From the NCBI GenBank assembly GCA_016199245.1, contig JACQHC010000061.1, positions 1 to 37,561 of the forward strand: 37,561 bases of DNA, given 5' to 3'. Both the position numbers and the translations under genes were made by a program. Positions 15,469 to 24,016 of this stretch are shown piece after piece; position 1 is the stretch's first letter, and the number at the start of each line of letters is the position of its first letter. The stretch is from Gemmatimonadota bacterium. GTDB taxonomy: Bacteria; Gemmatimonadota; Gemmatimonadetes; Gemmatimonadales; GWC2-71-9. The notes below the pieces were generated by a model that saw nothing but the letters and a program-made list of their open reading frames with translations, was not told where the DNA came from and did not search any database.

Positions 15469-15894
15469 TCAGGTCCGTACAGTCCGAAACCCTTCGCGGC
15501 TCGCTGCATCGCTGAGTCGCTCGTCGAGGCATACGAATGGCAAGGACGCCGGGTCGTGCTCGGCCGCCACAATAGCTGCCGCGAGCTGTAGGCTGTCCGC
15601 CGCCCGGAGTGGATGAACCCGTAGGAGGCGCCGGGCCGTGCTTCGCACTGCGTCGCCCGGTAGGATTTCTTGCCACGCTCGGGCAAGACCGTCCAGATGT
15701 TCCAGGACGGTGGCGACGTCGGTCAGGGCGAGCGCGCCTTCTCGCTCCCGCCGCGCGATGGCCGACACGCATTCCACCGGCGTGCCCCACCATGCGAGCA
15801 TGACCGGATCTTCGTCGAGTAGGTCGAGCAGCGGGCCGCGGGCGGGTTCGTCGAGCAGCAGGGCGGCTACCGCGGATGCATCCCAGAACTTCAC
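15469..15894 (-). CDS. vapC: VapC-type PIN-domain ribonuclease toxin
   Basis: 141 residues, starting at the ATG of 15894-15892, which overlaps the stop of the upstream antitoxin gene (ATGA). The PIN acidic residues are all present: Asp5 in FWDASAVA, Glu41 in TPVECVSAIARRE, Asp100 in RAADSLQLAAAI, and Asp124 in FVCLDERL. This is a magnesium-dependent RNase that, when free of antitoxin, cleaves tRNA or rRNA and stops translation. It ends nine bases from the convergent fusion gene. Confidence 0.9.
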   Translation of the reverse strand: MKFWDASAVAALLLDEPARGPLLDLLDEDPVMLAWWGTPVECVSAIARREREGALALTDVATVLEHLDGLARAWQEILPGDAVRSTARRLLRVHPLRAADSLQLAAAIVAAEHDPASLPFVCLDERLSDAASREGFRTVRT

Positions 15895-16178
15895 CGGCCT
15901 TCCCGCCGCTCCTCGAGCAACCCGTCCACGACGCTCGCGCCGGAGCGCGGAGCCGGACCGCGAAGTGCCGGGACGTCCACGTTACCCCCGCCCCGCCGCA
16001 GGAGACCGGCTCGCTCTAAGCGCGTAAGCCGGTCGTCCGTCGTGCCACCGGCCTCCACTCGCTCCAGCCGAGCCACGGGCTCGTCCCGATCAAGGACCAG
16101 GATGGTCTGGCCCGCCCTTACCTTCTTCAGGTACGCGCTCAGGCGGTTCTTGAGCTGTGATATTGTAGCCTTTTGCAC
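15891..16178 (-). CDS. vapB: Phd/YefM-type antitoxin of the VapBC pair
   Basis: 95 residues from a GTG at 16178-16176. The N-terminal half is a Phd/YefM DNA-binding fold: TISQLKNRLSAYLKKVRAGQTILVLDRDEPVARLE. The C-terminal half (GGNVDVPALRGPAPRSG) would be the disordered part that wraps and inhibits the PIN toxin. It is coupled to the toxin gene by a 4-base overlap. Upstream, six bases from the start, is TATATT within a perfect palindrome, so the pair is probably autoregulated and its message may be leaderless. Confidence 0.88.
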   Translation of the reverse strand: MQKATISQLKNRLSAYLKKVRAGQTILVLDRDEPVARLERVEAGGTTDDRLTRLERAGLLRRGGGNVDVPALRGPAPRSGASVVDGLLEERREGR

Positions 16179-16184
16179 AAGGCT

Positions 16185-16198
16185 AATATAGCTATATT
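16185..16198. promoter_or_regulatory. Palindromic operator / -10 of the vapBC operon
   Basis: AATATAGCTATATT is a perfect 14-bp palindrome. On the minus strand it contains TATATT six bases before the antitoxin GTG, so it is both a likely -10 and the likely binding site of the antitoxin dimer. There is no Shine-Dalgarno sequence in the remaining gap. Confidence 0.6.
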
Positions 16199-16263
16199 GC
16201 TAGCGTCTACAAGGACATTAGGCAGATTGGCAGTGCCGCATTGCCGGGCTCAGGTCGGCTCGG

Positions 16264-19191
16264 CTAGCGTCTCTCCTTGGTCAGCCTCCCCAGCTCCCCG
16301 CGCACCTGCTCGACCTCGGGCGCCACGGAAGGCTCCGGGTTGGGTCGGAGCGCCAGGTAATGGGAGTACGCCGCGATCGCCGCGGCGGTGTCGCCCGCCA
16401 GCGCCGCCAACCGGCCCTCTTCGCGCAGGTGCGTGGCGAGATACGTCGTTGTGTGCTGGTGATAGGGACGGCGCCGCACCGTGGTGAGGGCGCCCCGCAC
16501 GTCCCCCGCGCGCTCGAGGAGCAGCGCCAGATCGAGCGTCGGGGTGACGGGGAACGGTGCACCGGTCGCGCCGATGCCGCCCGTCGCACTCAGAGAGTCC
16601 AGCCGCCGCACCGCGCCTCGCCATTCAGGGCGCCCCTCGGCTGCACCGAGCAACGCGTCCACCGCGACCCAGCAGAGTTGGGTTAGCGTGGGCAGATCCC
16701 GGTCCCGGACCGTGGCATAAGCCTGAGCCCTCGCGCGCAGGCGCGACGCTCGCTCGTTATCTCCAACCGCGACGTACCACCGGGCGAGCGTGCAGGCCCT
16801 ACCATACTGTGCCTGTCGCTCGAGCGTGTCACGGGATGCTGGACCCAGGGCTGGCTCTTGCCTCGTGGCTGCTCCAGCCGCCGCGACACTATCCCCGCTA
16901 ATGTAGAGTGCGCTGCCAATGGCTGCGTCGTCCGCCGCCGCCGAGCCCAAACGATCCCGCAGTAGTGCGGTTGCCTCCGCCGGCCGGCCGGCATTGTGGA
17001 GATACGCCCAGCCGTAATAGACCGCGAAGTTCGGCACGCCGGGCTGCACCAGGGCGTGACGCCACCCCTGGAATACTTGCGGTGCATCGTCGAGCGCAAC
17101 ACCGTCCACCTGCGTCCAGCCTAGAATCCGCCGCAAGTTGTTTTCGGACATCCGGTCGAACCGCGCCCGCAGCGCCTCAACCCGTGCCTCGTCACCCGAG
17201 GCGACAGCAACACGCCACCGGACGTAGTCAGCATTGTCCGCCGCGGAATCTGCGGCAAAAAAGAGTCGACTCCAGCGCATCGCCGCCTCGCGATCTCGCG
17301 CCGCAGCTGCGACGTCCGTGAGGTGTTGCAGCGGCCCGGAGAACGTGGAGTCAAACGCCGCCGCGCGCTCAAACGCGTCCCGGGCCCGCTCGCGCCAGTC
17401 GCCGATGTCCAGCGTGGATCCCACATGGAACAGTTGGTCGCCAGCCCAATACCACACCTCGGGCTGGTCGGGCATCGCCTCCACGGCCCGCTCCCACGCC
17501 TCCAGGAGCTCGCGCTCCGTCGAGGGGGCCGGATAGCCCGGCCCTGCCCATGCCGCGAGCAGCAAGCGATCGCGAGCCCCGAGGCGCTCCCGGTGCGTGG
17601 TTCCGAGCCGTAGCGCCCGGAGCACGGCGTCCCCTCGCCCGGTCACCCAGAACGCCGTGGAATACAGACCCATGCTCGCGAGCGCGAAACCGGAGTCTAG
17701 CGCCAGGGCGCGCTCGAACTGCCCAATCGCATCCAGGTAACGGCCGCGGCGGTACGCCGCGCGCCCGTCCAGGTACGCCCTCAGCGCCGGCAGTGAGGTA
17801 CTGGTGGCGACGTCGAGTCGCTGGCCCTCGCCCGCATCCAGCGCAAGCAGCCGCGCCGCAAGATGGTCCACCAGCGGCAGGAGGCTGTCGGGGGACCCCT
17901 CGATGCTCGTCCGTTCGGGGCGCGCGAGGCCCGTGACCGGTACAAGGGATGCGTTGATCACCAGCCGCTGGCCCGTCCCCACGATCTCCCCGAGGAGGAC
18001 ACGTCCGGAGCGAAGTCCGCGCGCCACCTGCACTGCCTCATCCTGTGTTAGGTCGTTCTCCGTCGAGCCGCCGGCGCGGCGCCACGCTGCCAGCGCAGTA
18101 CGTGGATCGACGGCCCGCGGGCCTCCCTCCCCCGTGAGCTTAGCGGCCAGCAGATCGACCATTCCTTCCCGCAGGTACTCAAGCGACGGATCCGCGCCGC
18201 TCACGCGGAATGGCAGCATGGTCACCACGTTCGCGTCGAGCGGCCCGCTGGTGCTGTCGCGCCGCGCGAGCATCGTCACCGCCACGATGACCACGGCGAT
18301 CGCGGCGGCCGCTCCGATCACCACGCGCCGGCGGGGAACGCCCGCCTCCGTCGCGAGCCCAATCCCGATCGCGTCCCGGAACTCGGCGGCGCTGCGATAT
18401 CGTTCGTCCGGCGTCTTGGCAAGAGCGGTGGCAAGCGCGGCCTCGAGCCGCGGAGGCACGTCGGGCCGCAGTTGACGGATCGGCCTGGGCGGCTCAGTGA
18501 GGTGCGCCGCGAGGACCGCCTGTGCCGTGGGTCCCTCGAATGGCGGTTTCCCGGCGAGCATCTCGTAGCCCACGACCGCCAGTGCGTAGACGTCCACGCG
18601 CGCGTCCACATTGCGCTCTCCCGCCACCTGCTCCGGCGACATGTACCCCGGCGTCCCCACCGCCATGCCGGTCTCGGTGAGCGCGCCGCCGCTCCGCGAC
18701 GCGGCCAGGGCCCGGGACACGCCGAAATCCGTGAGCACGGCGTGCCCGCCCTCGAGCAGAATGTTCTCGGGCTTGATGTCCCGGTGGATCACGCCCTGGC
18801 CGTGTGCGTGCGTCAGCGCATCGGCCACCTCGTGGAGAATCCGAGCAGCGTCAGCCAGGGAAAGCTTGCCCTCGCGGGTCAGCCGGTGGCGCAGCGACTC
18901 ACCCGTGACATAGGGCATGATGTAATAGAGGAGTCCCTCACTTGCACCGGCGCTCAACACGGGAAGGATGTTGGGATGCTGGAGATGCGCCGCGAGCTCG
19001 ATCTCCTGCGTGAAGCGGGCGGCACTCACGTCGCTGGCGAACTCGGGCGGGAGAATCTTGATCACCACGGACCGCCGTAGCGACGCCTCGGTGGCCAAGA
19101 ACACTCGGCTCATGCCGCCGCCGCCCAGCTCTCGTTCCAGCCGATAGGCGTCGCCGAGGGCGTGCTGGAGGCGGTCGGTCAGGTCGCTCAG
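16264..19191 (-). CDS. Membrane Ser/Thr protein kinase with TolB-like and TPR-rich C-terminus (CTG start)
   Basis: About 975 residues. The ATG used in the track (19113) lies inside the glycine loop, so it cannot be the true start. Reading upstream gives SDLTDRLQHALGDAYRLEREL then GGGGMSRVF, and the frame is closed by TGA ~10 codons earlier. The only sensible start before SDL is CTG at 19191-19189, behind gggag. Kinase motifs: Lys45 in VVIKIL, HRDIKPEN (Asp138), DFG (155-157), GTPGYMSPEQ. One membrane helix (about 290-309) follows, then a TolB/FlgO-like region (NVVTMLPFRVSG, GRVLLGEIVG) and a long helical array with TPR-like units (RAYLDGRAAYRRGRYLDAIG). It is a cytoplasmic kinase with an extracytoplasmic TPR sensor. 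It may be coupled to a doubtful 77-aa ORF whose stop is one base upstream of the CTG. Confidence 0.88.
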   Translation of the reverse strand: MSDLTDRLQHALGDAYRLERELGGGGMSRVFLATEASLRRSVVIKILPPEFASDVSAARFTQEIELAAHLQHPNILPVLSAGASEGLLYYIMPYVTGESLRHRLTREGKLSLADAARILHEVADALTHAHGQGVIHRDIKPENILLEGGHAVLTDFGVSRALAASRSGGALTETGMAVGTPGYMSPEQVAGERNVDARVDVYALAVVGYEMLAGKPPFEGPTAQAVLAAHLTEPPRPIRQLRPDVPPRLEAALATALAKTPDERYRSAAEFRDAIGIGLATEAGVPRRRVVIGAAAAIAVVIVAVTMLARRDSTSGPLDANVVTMLPFRVSGADPSLEYLREGMVDLLAAKLTGEGGPRAVDPRTALAAWRRAGGSTENDLTQDEAVQVARGLRSGRVLLGEIVGTGQRLVINASLVPVTGLARPERTSIEGSPDSLLPLVDHLAARLLALDAGEGQRLDVATSTSLPALRAYLDGRAAYRRGRYLDAIGQFERALALDSGFALASMGLYSTAFWVTGRGDAVLRALRLGTTHRERLGARDRLLLAAWAGPGYPAPSTERELLEAWERAVEAMPDQPEVWYWAGDQLFHVGSTLDIGDWRERARDAFERAAAFDSTFSGPLQHLTDVAAAARDREAAMRWSRLFFAADSAADNADYVRWRVAVASGDEARVEALRARFDRMSENNLRRILGWTQVDGVALDDAPQVFQGWRHALVQPGVPNFAVYYGWAYLHNAGRPAEATALLRDRLGSAAADDAAIGSALYISGDSVAAAGAATRQEPALGPASRDTLERQAQYGRACTLARWYVAVGDNERASRLRARAQAYATVRDRDLPTLTQLCWVAVDALLGAAEGRPEWRGAVRRLDSLSATGGIGATGAPFPVTPTLDLALLLERAGDVRGALTTVRRRPYHQHTTTYLATHLREEGRLAALAGDTAAAIAAYSHYLALRPNPEPSVAPEVEQVRGELGRLTKERR

Positions 19192-19300
19192 TTCAGGAAC
19201 TCCCGCGCGAGGCGGTCATAACATACGGAGCGACAGCGACAGCAGCCAGCACGCTCACGCGCACCAGCAGTTGTCTCCTCTCCAGCAGTGCCCGATCCCT

Positions 19301-19360
19301 CAGGTTCTCGGCACCGCGCGCGGCCGCTGACACGACAGTACCCGCCCAGACTTCGCCTCG
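19301..19360 (-). repeat. Diverged copy of the amidohydrolase gene 3' end (left direct repeat)
   Basis: These 60 bases match 19971-20030 at 51 positions with no gaps. Read on the minus strand in the amidohydrolase frame, this copy still spells EAKSGRVLSCQRPRAVPRT followed by the stop, against EAKPGRALSRQRPRAVPRT in the intact gene. About half of the differences are at third codon positions. Similarity fades quickly on both sides. Confidence 0.75.
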
Positions 19361-19437
19361 GTATGGCTGCAATGATTCGGCCCTCCTCGTCAGTGTTTCG
19401 ATGATGCCCTCCGGTCCGGCCACCACGATCTTGCAGC

Positions 19438-20000
19438 ATGCCGCCGCATCGCGCCCTGGTTCCTGTGGATCAGATCACGGCGGTCATTCACGTCATCCGC
19501 GGGCATCGCGTAATGCTGGACATGGACCTGGCCGTACTGTACGGTGTGACGACCAAGCGGCTCAACGAGCAAGTCAAACGCAACCGGTCGCGCTTCCCGA
19601 TCGATTTCATGTTTCAGTTGACCCGTCAGGAAGCCACCAACTTGAAGTCGCAATTTGCGACTTCAAGTTTGGCATGGGGCGGTCGTCGCAAACTGCCACA
19701 TGCCTTCACCGAACACGGCGCCGTCATGCTGGCGAGCGTCCTCAACAGCCCACTCGCCGTCAAAGCCAGCATTCAGGTCGTGCGCGCCTTCGTACAACTC
19801 CGCGGGATTCTGGCAGCTCATGCCGAGCTCGTGCGGAAGCTCCACCCGCTGGAGCGCAAGTACGACGCGCGGTTTCGCGCGGTGTCCACGCGATACGTGA
19901 ACTCATGGAGCCGTCCGCCCCAGAAGAGCGGAAGCGCATTGGCTTCCGGGCCAGCGCGCCGCCCGAGGGTCAGGTCCGCGGCACCGCCCGCGGCCGCTGA
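19438..20000 (+). pseudogene. ORF6N-domain protein, frameshifted near the C-terminus
   Basis: The N-terminal ~150 residues from ATG 19438 fit the ORF6N domain of phage and mobile-element DNA-binding proteins: IRGHRVMLDMDLAVLYGV, TKRLNEQVKRN, FPIDFMFQLT, GGRRKLPHAFTEHGAVMLASVL and VKASIQVVRAFVQLRG. After KYDARFRAV (about 19885) the frame becomes unlike the family, while the +2 frame gives HAIRELMEPSAPEERKRIGF, the expected family ending, and stops at 20000. One T appears to be missing in ggtgtccacg. In the uncorrected frame the ORF would run on to 20082. The gene lies between two copies of the amidohydrolase 3' end and converges on that gene. Its role is unknown; the domain is usually linked to phages or selfish DNA. 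Confidence 0.75.
19639..19669. repeat. Perfect 15-bp inverted repeat inside the ORF6N gene
   Basis: aacttgaagtcgcaa (19639-19653), one T, then its exact complement ttgcgacttcaagtt (19655-19669). It would form a nearly loopless hairpin in DNA, or a cruciform. It encodes the variable loop NLKSQFATSS between two conserved parts of the domain. Confidence 0.9.
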
Positions 20001-21700
20001 CGCGACAGCGCCCGTCCGGGCTTCGCCTCGGTGGGCTTCCCGCCGTCCACCACGAAGCGACCGTTCACCAGCACGTAGTTGATCCCCTCGCTGTACTGGA
20101 ACGGCTCGAAGTACGTCCCCTTGTCACGAATCGTCTCCGGATCGAACACTACGACATCCGCTCGCATGCCAGGCGCGATCCGACCGCGATCGGTGAACCC
20201 CAGGATCTGCGCCGGCAGCCCGGTGAGTGAGCGAATGGCGTGCGGCAAGGAGATCACGCGCTTGTCGAGGGCGAAGTGGCGGATGAGCCGCGTCGTGGTC
20301 CCGAACGTGCCCGGATGGACGAAGTCGTTCTCACGCATCGCGGGCGTGTCGCCCGAGCGATCGGTGCACACGCCGGTGTAATCCTGCCGCATGAACTCCA
20401 CGAGATCGAGCAGCGAGACGGCGAACGCGCGCCACTCCACGCCGCCCGGCCGGTCGAAGCCGTTCATCTGCATCCAGATCGCCGTGTCGACCGGGTCCTC
20501 GTTCCGCATCCGCGCCACCTGACCGAGCGTCTTCCCGACCAACGATTTGTCCGGGTAGTCCATGATCAACAGGCCGCCCGGTCCCCCACCCCGATCGATC
20601 TCATAGGCGATATCCGTACGGATGATCCGAGCCGTGTCCGGGTGCGCCAGGCGCCGCTGGAGCGTCGCGCGCATGTTGGTGTAATCGGCGCCCGGCACAT
20701 TGGAGTCGAACTGGCCGAGGTTCTTCACGGGCTTCGCGACGAGCGCCCAGCGCGGCACCAGCACGATGGTTTCGTCGTACGCCTCGTAGGAATGCATGTT
20801 GATGTACACCTCGTGGCCGTCCTGCCATGCCCGGTCCACCAGCTGCGTAATGATCCTCCCGGAACCCCACTCGCGCGGCCCCTTGGGGTGCAGATGGTCC
20901 ATCATCGCGGGGATGCCGGCGCGGCGCGCGATGTTGATGGTCTCCATGACGGCGTCAATGTTCGTAACGGGCTTTGACGGATAGCTCGGCAGCTGCCACT
21001 TGGGATGCTGTCCCTGGCTTCGCAGATGCGCCTGATAGTGCCCGCCGTACGGCGCCACGGCCTTCGCGAGCTCGAGCACTTCCTCCTCCGTGCTGTACCG
21101 CATGGGCACGTACTCAAGGCCAGTGCTGAGCCCGAAGGCTCCCTCCTCCATGCCCAGTCGCACGAGCTCTTTCATCCGCTCCACCTCGGCGCGGGTGGCC
21201 GGCCGCTCGACGTCGCTCCCCATCGCCATCCCGCGCACGGTGCCGTGCCCCACCATCATCACCAGATTGAGCGCCGATCCCGCCCGCTCGAGGTCCTGCC
21301 GCTGCTTGGTAATGGGCCACACGGCGGTGCGGCCGTCCGCGTTGATCACGGCGGTGCTGAAGCCCTGCGTGGTGAAGTTCGGCAGTGTACCGAAGCCGCG
21401 GAGAATCGCCGACTCGATGTGCTCGTGCAGCGCGATGAAGCCGGGGGTCACGTACTGGCCCCGCGCGTCGATCACGCGGTCCGCCGTGGCCTGGCCCAGC
21501 TGCCCTACGGCGACGATCGTGTCCCCACGGATCCCGACGTCGGCGTGGAAGAACGGATTGCCGCTGCCGTCGAGCACGCGGCCGCCGCGGATAATGAGAT
21601 CGTAGCGGGCCTGACCCGCGAGCGGGTGCGCAGCCGAGAGTATCGCGAACACGGACGCCAAAACCGAGCGGCCCGGCGCGACAGAGCAGCGGACGGACAT
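19970..21700 (-). CDS. Secreted D-aminoacylase-like amidohydrolase (N-acyl-D-amino-acid deacylase family)
   Basis: 576 residues from the ATG of 21700-21698, which has ggggag upstream; the 18 codons before it are not needed. A signal peptide (VLASVFAILSAAHPLAGQA) precedes the amidohydrolase barrel: YDLIIRGGRVLDGSG, then GFIALHEHIES (His92, His94 metal site), LVMMVGHGTVRG, EGAFGLSTGLEYVP, HYQAHLRSQG, IPAMMDHLHPKG and CTDRSGDTPA, with the closing APGMRADVVVFDPETI and DKGTYFEPFQYSEGINYVLVNG characteristic of D-aminoacylases. It hydrolyses N-acyl-D-amino acids or related cyclic amides, probably in the periplasm. Its last 60 bases are duplicated at 19301-19360, on the far side of the ORF6N gene. 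Confidence 0.88.
   Translation of the reverse strand: MSVRCSVAPGRSVLASVFAILSAAHPLAGQARYDLIIRGGRVLDGSGNPFFHADVGIRGDTIVAVGQLGQATADRVIDARGQYVTPGFIALHEHIESAILRGFGTLPNFTTQGFSTAVINADGRTAVWPITKQRQDLERAGSALNLVMMVGHGTVRGMAMGSDVERPATRAEVERMKELVRLGMEEGAFGLSTGLEYVPMRYSTEEEVLELAKAVAPYGGHYQAHLRSQGQHPKWQLPSYPSKPVTNIDAVMETINIARRAGIPAMMDHLHPKGPREWGSGRIITQLVDRAWQDGHEVYINMHSYEAYDETIVLVPRWALVAKPVKNLGQFDSNVPGADYTNMRATLQRRLAHPDTARIIRTDIAYEIDRGGGPGGLLIMDYPDKSLVGKTLGQVARMRNEDPVDTAIWMQMNGFDRPGGVEWRAFAVSLLDLVEFMRQDYTGVCTDRSGDTPAMRENDFVHPGTFGTTTRLIRHFALDKRVISLPHAIRSLTGLPAQILGFTDRGRIAPGMRADVVVFDPETIRDKGTYFEPFQYSEGINYVLVNGRFVVDGGKPTEAKPGRALSRQRPRAVPRT
19971..20030 (-). repeat. Native amidohydrolase gene 3' end (right direct repeat)
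   Basis: This is the right copy of the 60-bp direct repeat, forming the functional end of the amidohydrolase gene. The start-to-start distance to the left copy is exactly 670 bp, and the ORF6N gene occupies the space between. Confidence 0.75.
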
Positions 21701-21967
21701 GAGAGAATTCTCCCCGAGGGACGGCAAACGTTGCGCCGCGAGACCGTTCCGCACAAGCGCGCTCGCAGAGCGGGCGGAGGGCGCCCTGCGGCGAACGTCA
21801 CGCGTGAGTCATCCTGCCCCGTGTTTCATGTCCCCGACCGGCAGCACGACCGGGCATGAGATCCCGGGAAGGTGATCCCGGACCCGGCAGCACACCAACC
21901 TGAGCTGCCGCGCGTGCGTCCCCCGCCTTACACTTTGTTCTCACTTCCAGCCCCTTTCTCCACTCAC

Positions 21968-23647
21968 ATGGCCGGCCCGCAGTACATCTTCACCATGTAC
22001 GACCTGCGGAAGGTCGTGCCTCCCAGCCGGGAGATCCTGAAGGGCATCAACCTCGCGTTCTTCCCGGGCGCGAAGATAGGCGTCATCGGCGCCAACGGCT
22101 CCGGCAAGAGCTCCCTGCTCAAGATCATGGCCGGCGTGGATCACGATTTTCAGGGTGAGGCCCGCCCCGCGGACGGGATCACGATCGGTTACCTGCCGCA
22201 GGAGCCGGAGCTCGACCGCACCAAGGACGTCCGGGGCAACGTGGAGGAGGCCGTGGCACCCGTTCGCGCGCTGCTGCAGGAATTCGAGGCGCTGTCGGCG
22301 AAGTTCGCCGAGCCCATGTCCGACGACCAGATGAACGCCCTGCTCGAGAAACAGGGCAACCTCCAAAACCGGATCGAGGCGCTTGGCGCCTGGGAGCTGG
22401 ACCGGAAGCTCGACATCGCGATGGACGCGCTCCGGCTGCCCCCGGGCGACGCGGACGTGACAACGTTATCGGGCGGCGAGAAGCGGCGCGTCGCCTTGTG
22501 CAACGTGCTGCTCCAGCAGCCGGACCTCCTGCTGTTGGACGAGCCCACCAACCACCTCGACGCCGAATCCGTGGCCTGGCTCGAGCGGCACCTCGCCGAA
22601 TTCCCGGGGACGGTCGTGGCCGTCACGCACGACCGGTACTTCCTGGACAACGTGGCGCAGTGGATCCTCGAGCTGGACCGCGGCGAAGGGATCCCCTGGA
22701 AGGGGAATTACTCCTCGTGGCTGGAGCAGAAGCAGGCACGACTGGCCAACGAGGAGAAGGCAGCATCGGCGAAGCGCCGGACGCTGGAGCGCGAGCTCGA
22801 GTGGATCCGCATGGCGCCGCGGGCGAGACAGGCCAAGCAGAAGGCGCGCATCAATCGCTACGAGGAAATGCTGGCCGAGAGGGGAGGGGAGCGGGACGCC
22901 GCGGCGGAGATCCTGATTCCTCGCCCGCCGCGGCTGGGTGATGAGGTCGTGATCGCGGAGGGCCTCGCCAAGGCGTACGGCGACCGGTTGTTGTTCGAGA
23001 ACCTGAGCTTTCAGCTGCCGCGCGGCGGCATCGTGGGGGTGATTGGTCCGAACGGCGCGGGCAAGACCACGCTGTTCCGTCTGATCGTGAGCCAGGAACA
23101 GGCCTCGGCGGGCAAGCTCGTCATTGGGAAGACGGTCGAGGCGCGCTACGTGGATCAGAGCCGCGAGGCGCTGGATGCAACGAAGACCGTGTTTCAGGAG
23201 ATCACGGGCGGGAAGGAGCAGCTCGATTTCGGCGGGCGCGAGGTGAACGGCCGCGCCTACTGCGCGAGCTTCGGGTTCCGCGGAGCGGACCAGCAGAAGA
23301 AGGTTGGCACCTTGTCAGGCGGTGAGCGCAACCGGCTCCACCTGGCCAAGCTGCTCCGCGGCGGCGGGAATCTCTTGTTGCTCGACGAGCCCACGAATGA
23401 CCTCGACGTGGACACGCTGCGGGCGCTGGAGGACGCGCTGCTCGCGTTCCCGGGATGCGCTGTCGTGGTGAGCCACGACCGCTGGTTTCTCGACCGGATC
23501 GCCACGCACATCCTCGCGTTCGAGGGCGAGAGCGAGGCGTTCTGGTTCGAGGGGAATTACCAGGACTACGCGGCGGACTTCAAGCGGCGCAGGGGCGTGG
23601 ACGCCGAGCGGCCGCACCGGATCAGATACAAGAAGCTGGTGCATTGA
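21968..23647 (+). CDS. ettA: ABC-F protein EttA, energy-dependent translational throttle
   Basis: 559 residues from ATG 21968 (MAGPQYIFTMYDLRK), close to the 555 of E. coli EttA; the track's 32 extra residues are leader sequence. There are two ATPase domains: Walker A GANGSGKSS and GPNGAGKTT, signatures LSGGEKRR and LSGGERNR, Walker B LLLLDEPTNHLD and LLLLDEPTNDLD. The linker contains the arm and PtIM region (EKAASAKRRTLERELEWIRM, then KARINRYEEM) that distinguish EttA. It is a cytoplasmic factor that binds the ribosomal E site and gates the first elongation step according to ATP/ADP. A cttacactttg element about 35 bp upstream may be its promoter. Confidence 0.93.
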   Translation: MAGPQYIFTMYDLRKVVPPSREILKGINLAFFPGAKIGVIGANGSGKSSLLKIMAGVDHDFQGEARPADGITIGYLPQEPELDRTKDVRGNVEEAVAPVRALLQEFEALSAKFAEPMSDDQMNALLEKQGNLQNRIEALGAWELDRKLDIAMDALRLPPGDADVTTLSGGEKRRVALCNVLLQQPDLLLLDEPTNHLDAESVAWLERHLAEFPGTVVAVTHDRYFLDNVAQWILELDRGEGIPWKGNYSSWLEQKQARLANEEKAASAKRRTLERELEWIRMAPRARQAKQKARINRYEEMLAERGGERDAAAEILIPRPPRLGDEVVIAEGLAKAYGDRLLFENLSFQLPRGGIVGVIGPNGAGKTTLFRLIVSQEQASAGKLVIGKTVEARYVDQSREALDATKTVFQEITGGKEQLDFGGREVNGRAYCASFGFRGADQQKKVGTLSGGERNRLHLAKLLRGGGNLLLLDEPTNDLDVDTLRALEDALLAFPGCAVVVSHDRWFLDRIATHILAFEGESEAFWFEGNYQDYAADFKRRRGVDAERPHRIRYKKLVH

Positions 23648-23713
23648 AGCGGCAGGGGCGGCAGGAGATGGCGGCGACCAGAGGTCCCGAGTCGCCACAG
23701 GAGGGACTGAGTC

Positions 23714-24016
23714 TTGTTCATGCGCATCTGGGAGTTCCGGCCCTCGGCCGGAAGCGAGCGCGAGTTCGAGCGGGCGTACGGACCGGCTGGCGTCTGGGCC
23801 ACGCTCTTTCGTAAACACGCCGGCTACCTCGGCACGGACCTGCTGCGGAACGTGTCGACGCCAGGGCAGTACCTCACAATCGACCGGTTCACGAGCGCCG
23901 AGGCGTTCCAGACATTCAAGCTCCGCTACGCCGACGAGTACGACCGGCTGGACCGGGAGTGTGAGGCCCTCACGGCACACGAGCGAGCCATCGGTGACTT
24001 CACGGTGATCGCGTGA
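23714..24016 (+). CDS. Small ferredoxin-like-fold protein (antibiotic biosynthesis monooxygenase type)
   Basis: 100 residues. The ggaggg ribosome site (about 23701-23706) is best spaced for the TTG at 23714; ATG 23720, two codons later, is the alternative. The order [21 protein letters not shown], then [16 protein letters not shown], then [16 protein letters not shown] and a final EAIGDF-like AIGDFTVIA fits the ABM dimeric alpha/beta barrel, where small quinone- or haem-related oxidations or simple ligand binding occur. No catalytic residue can be assigned. Between EttA and this gene is a short run of agcggcagggg repeats. Its stop overlaps the permease start (GTGA). Confidence 0.7.
   Translation: MFMRIWEFRPSAGSEREFERAYGPAGVWATLFRKHAGYLGTDLLRNVSTPGQYLTIDRFTSAEAFQTFKLRYADEYDRLDRECEALTAHERAIGDFTVIA

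Noticed and set aside
19193-19426. 77-residue minus-strand ORF before the kinase
   Set aside because: It covers the diverged copy of the amidohydrolase 3' end in a different frame, so it is probably fortuitous. Its stop lying one base before the kinase CTG keeps a small chance that it is a coupled small protein.
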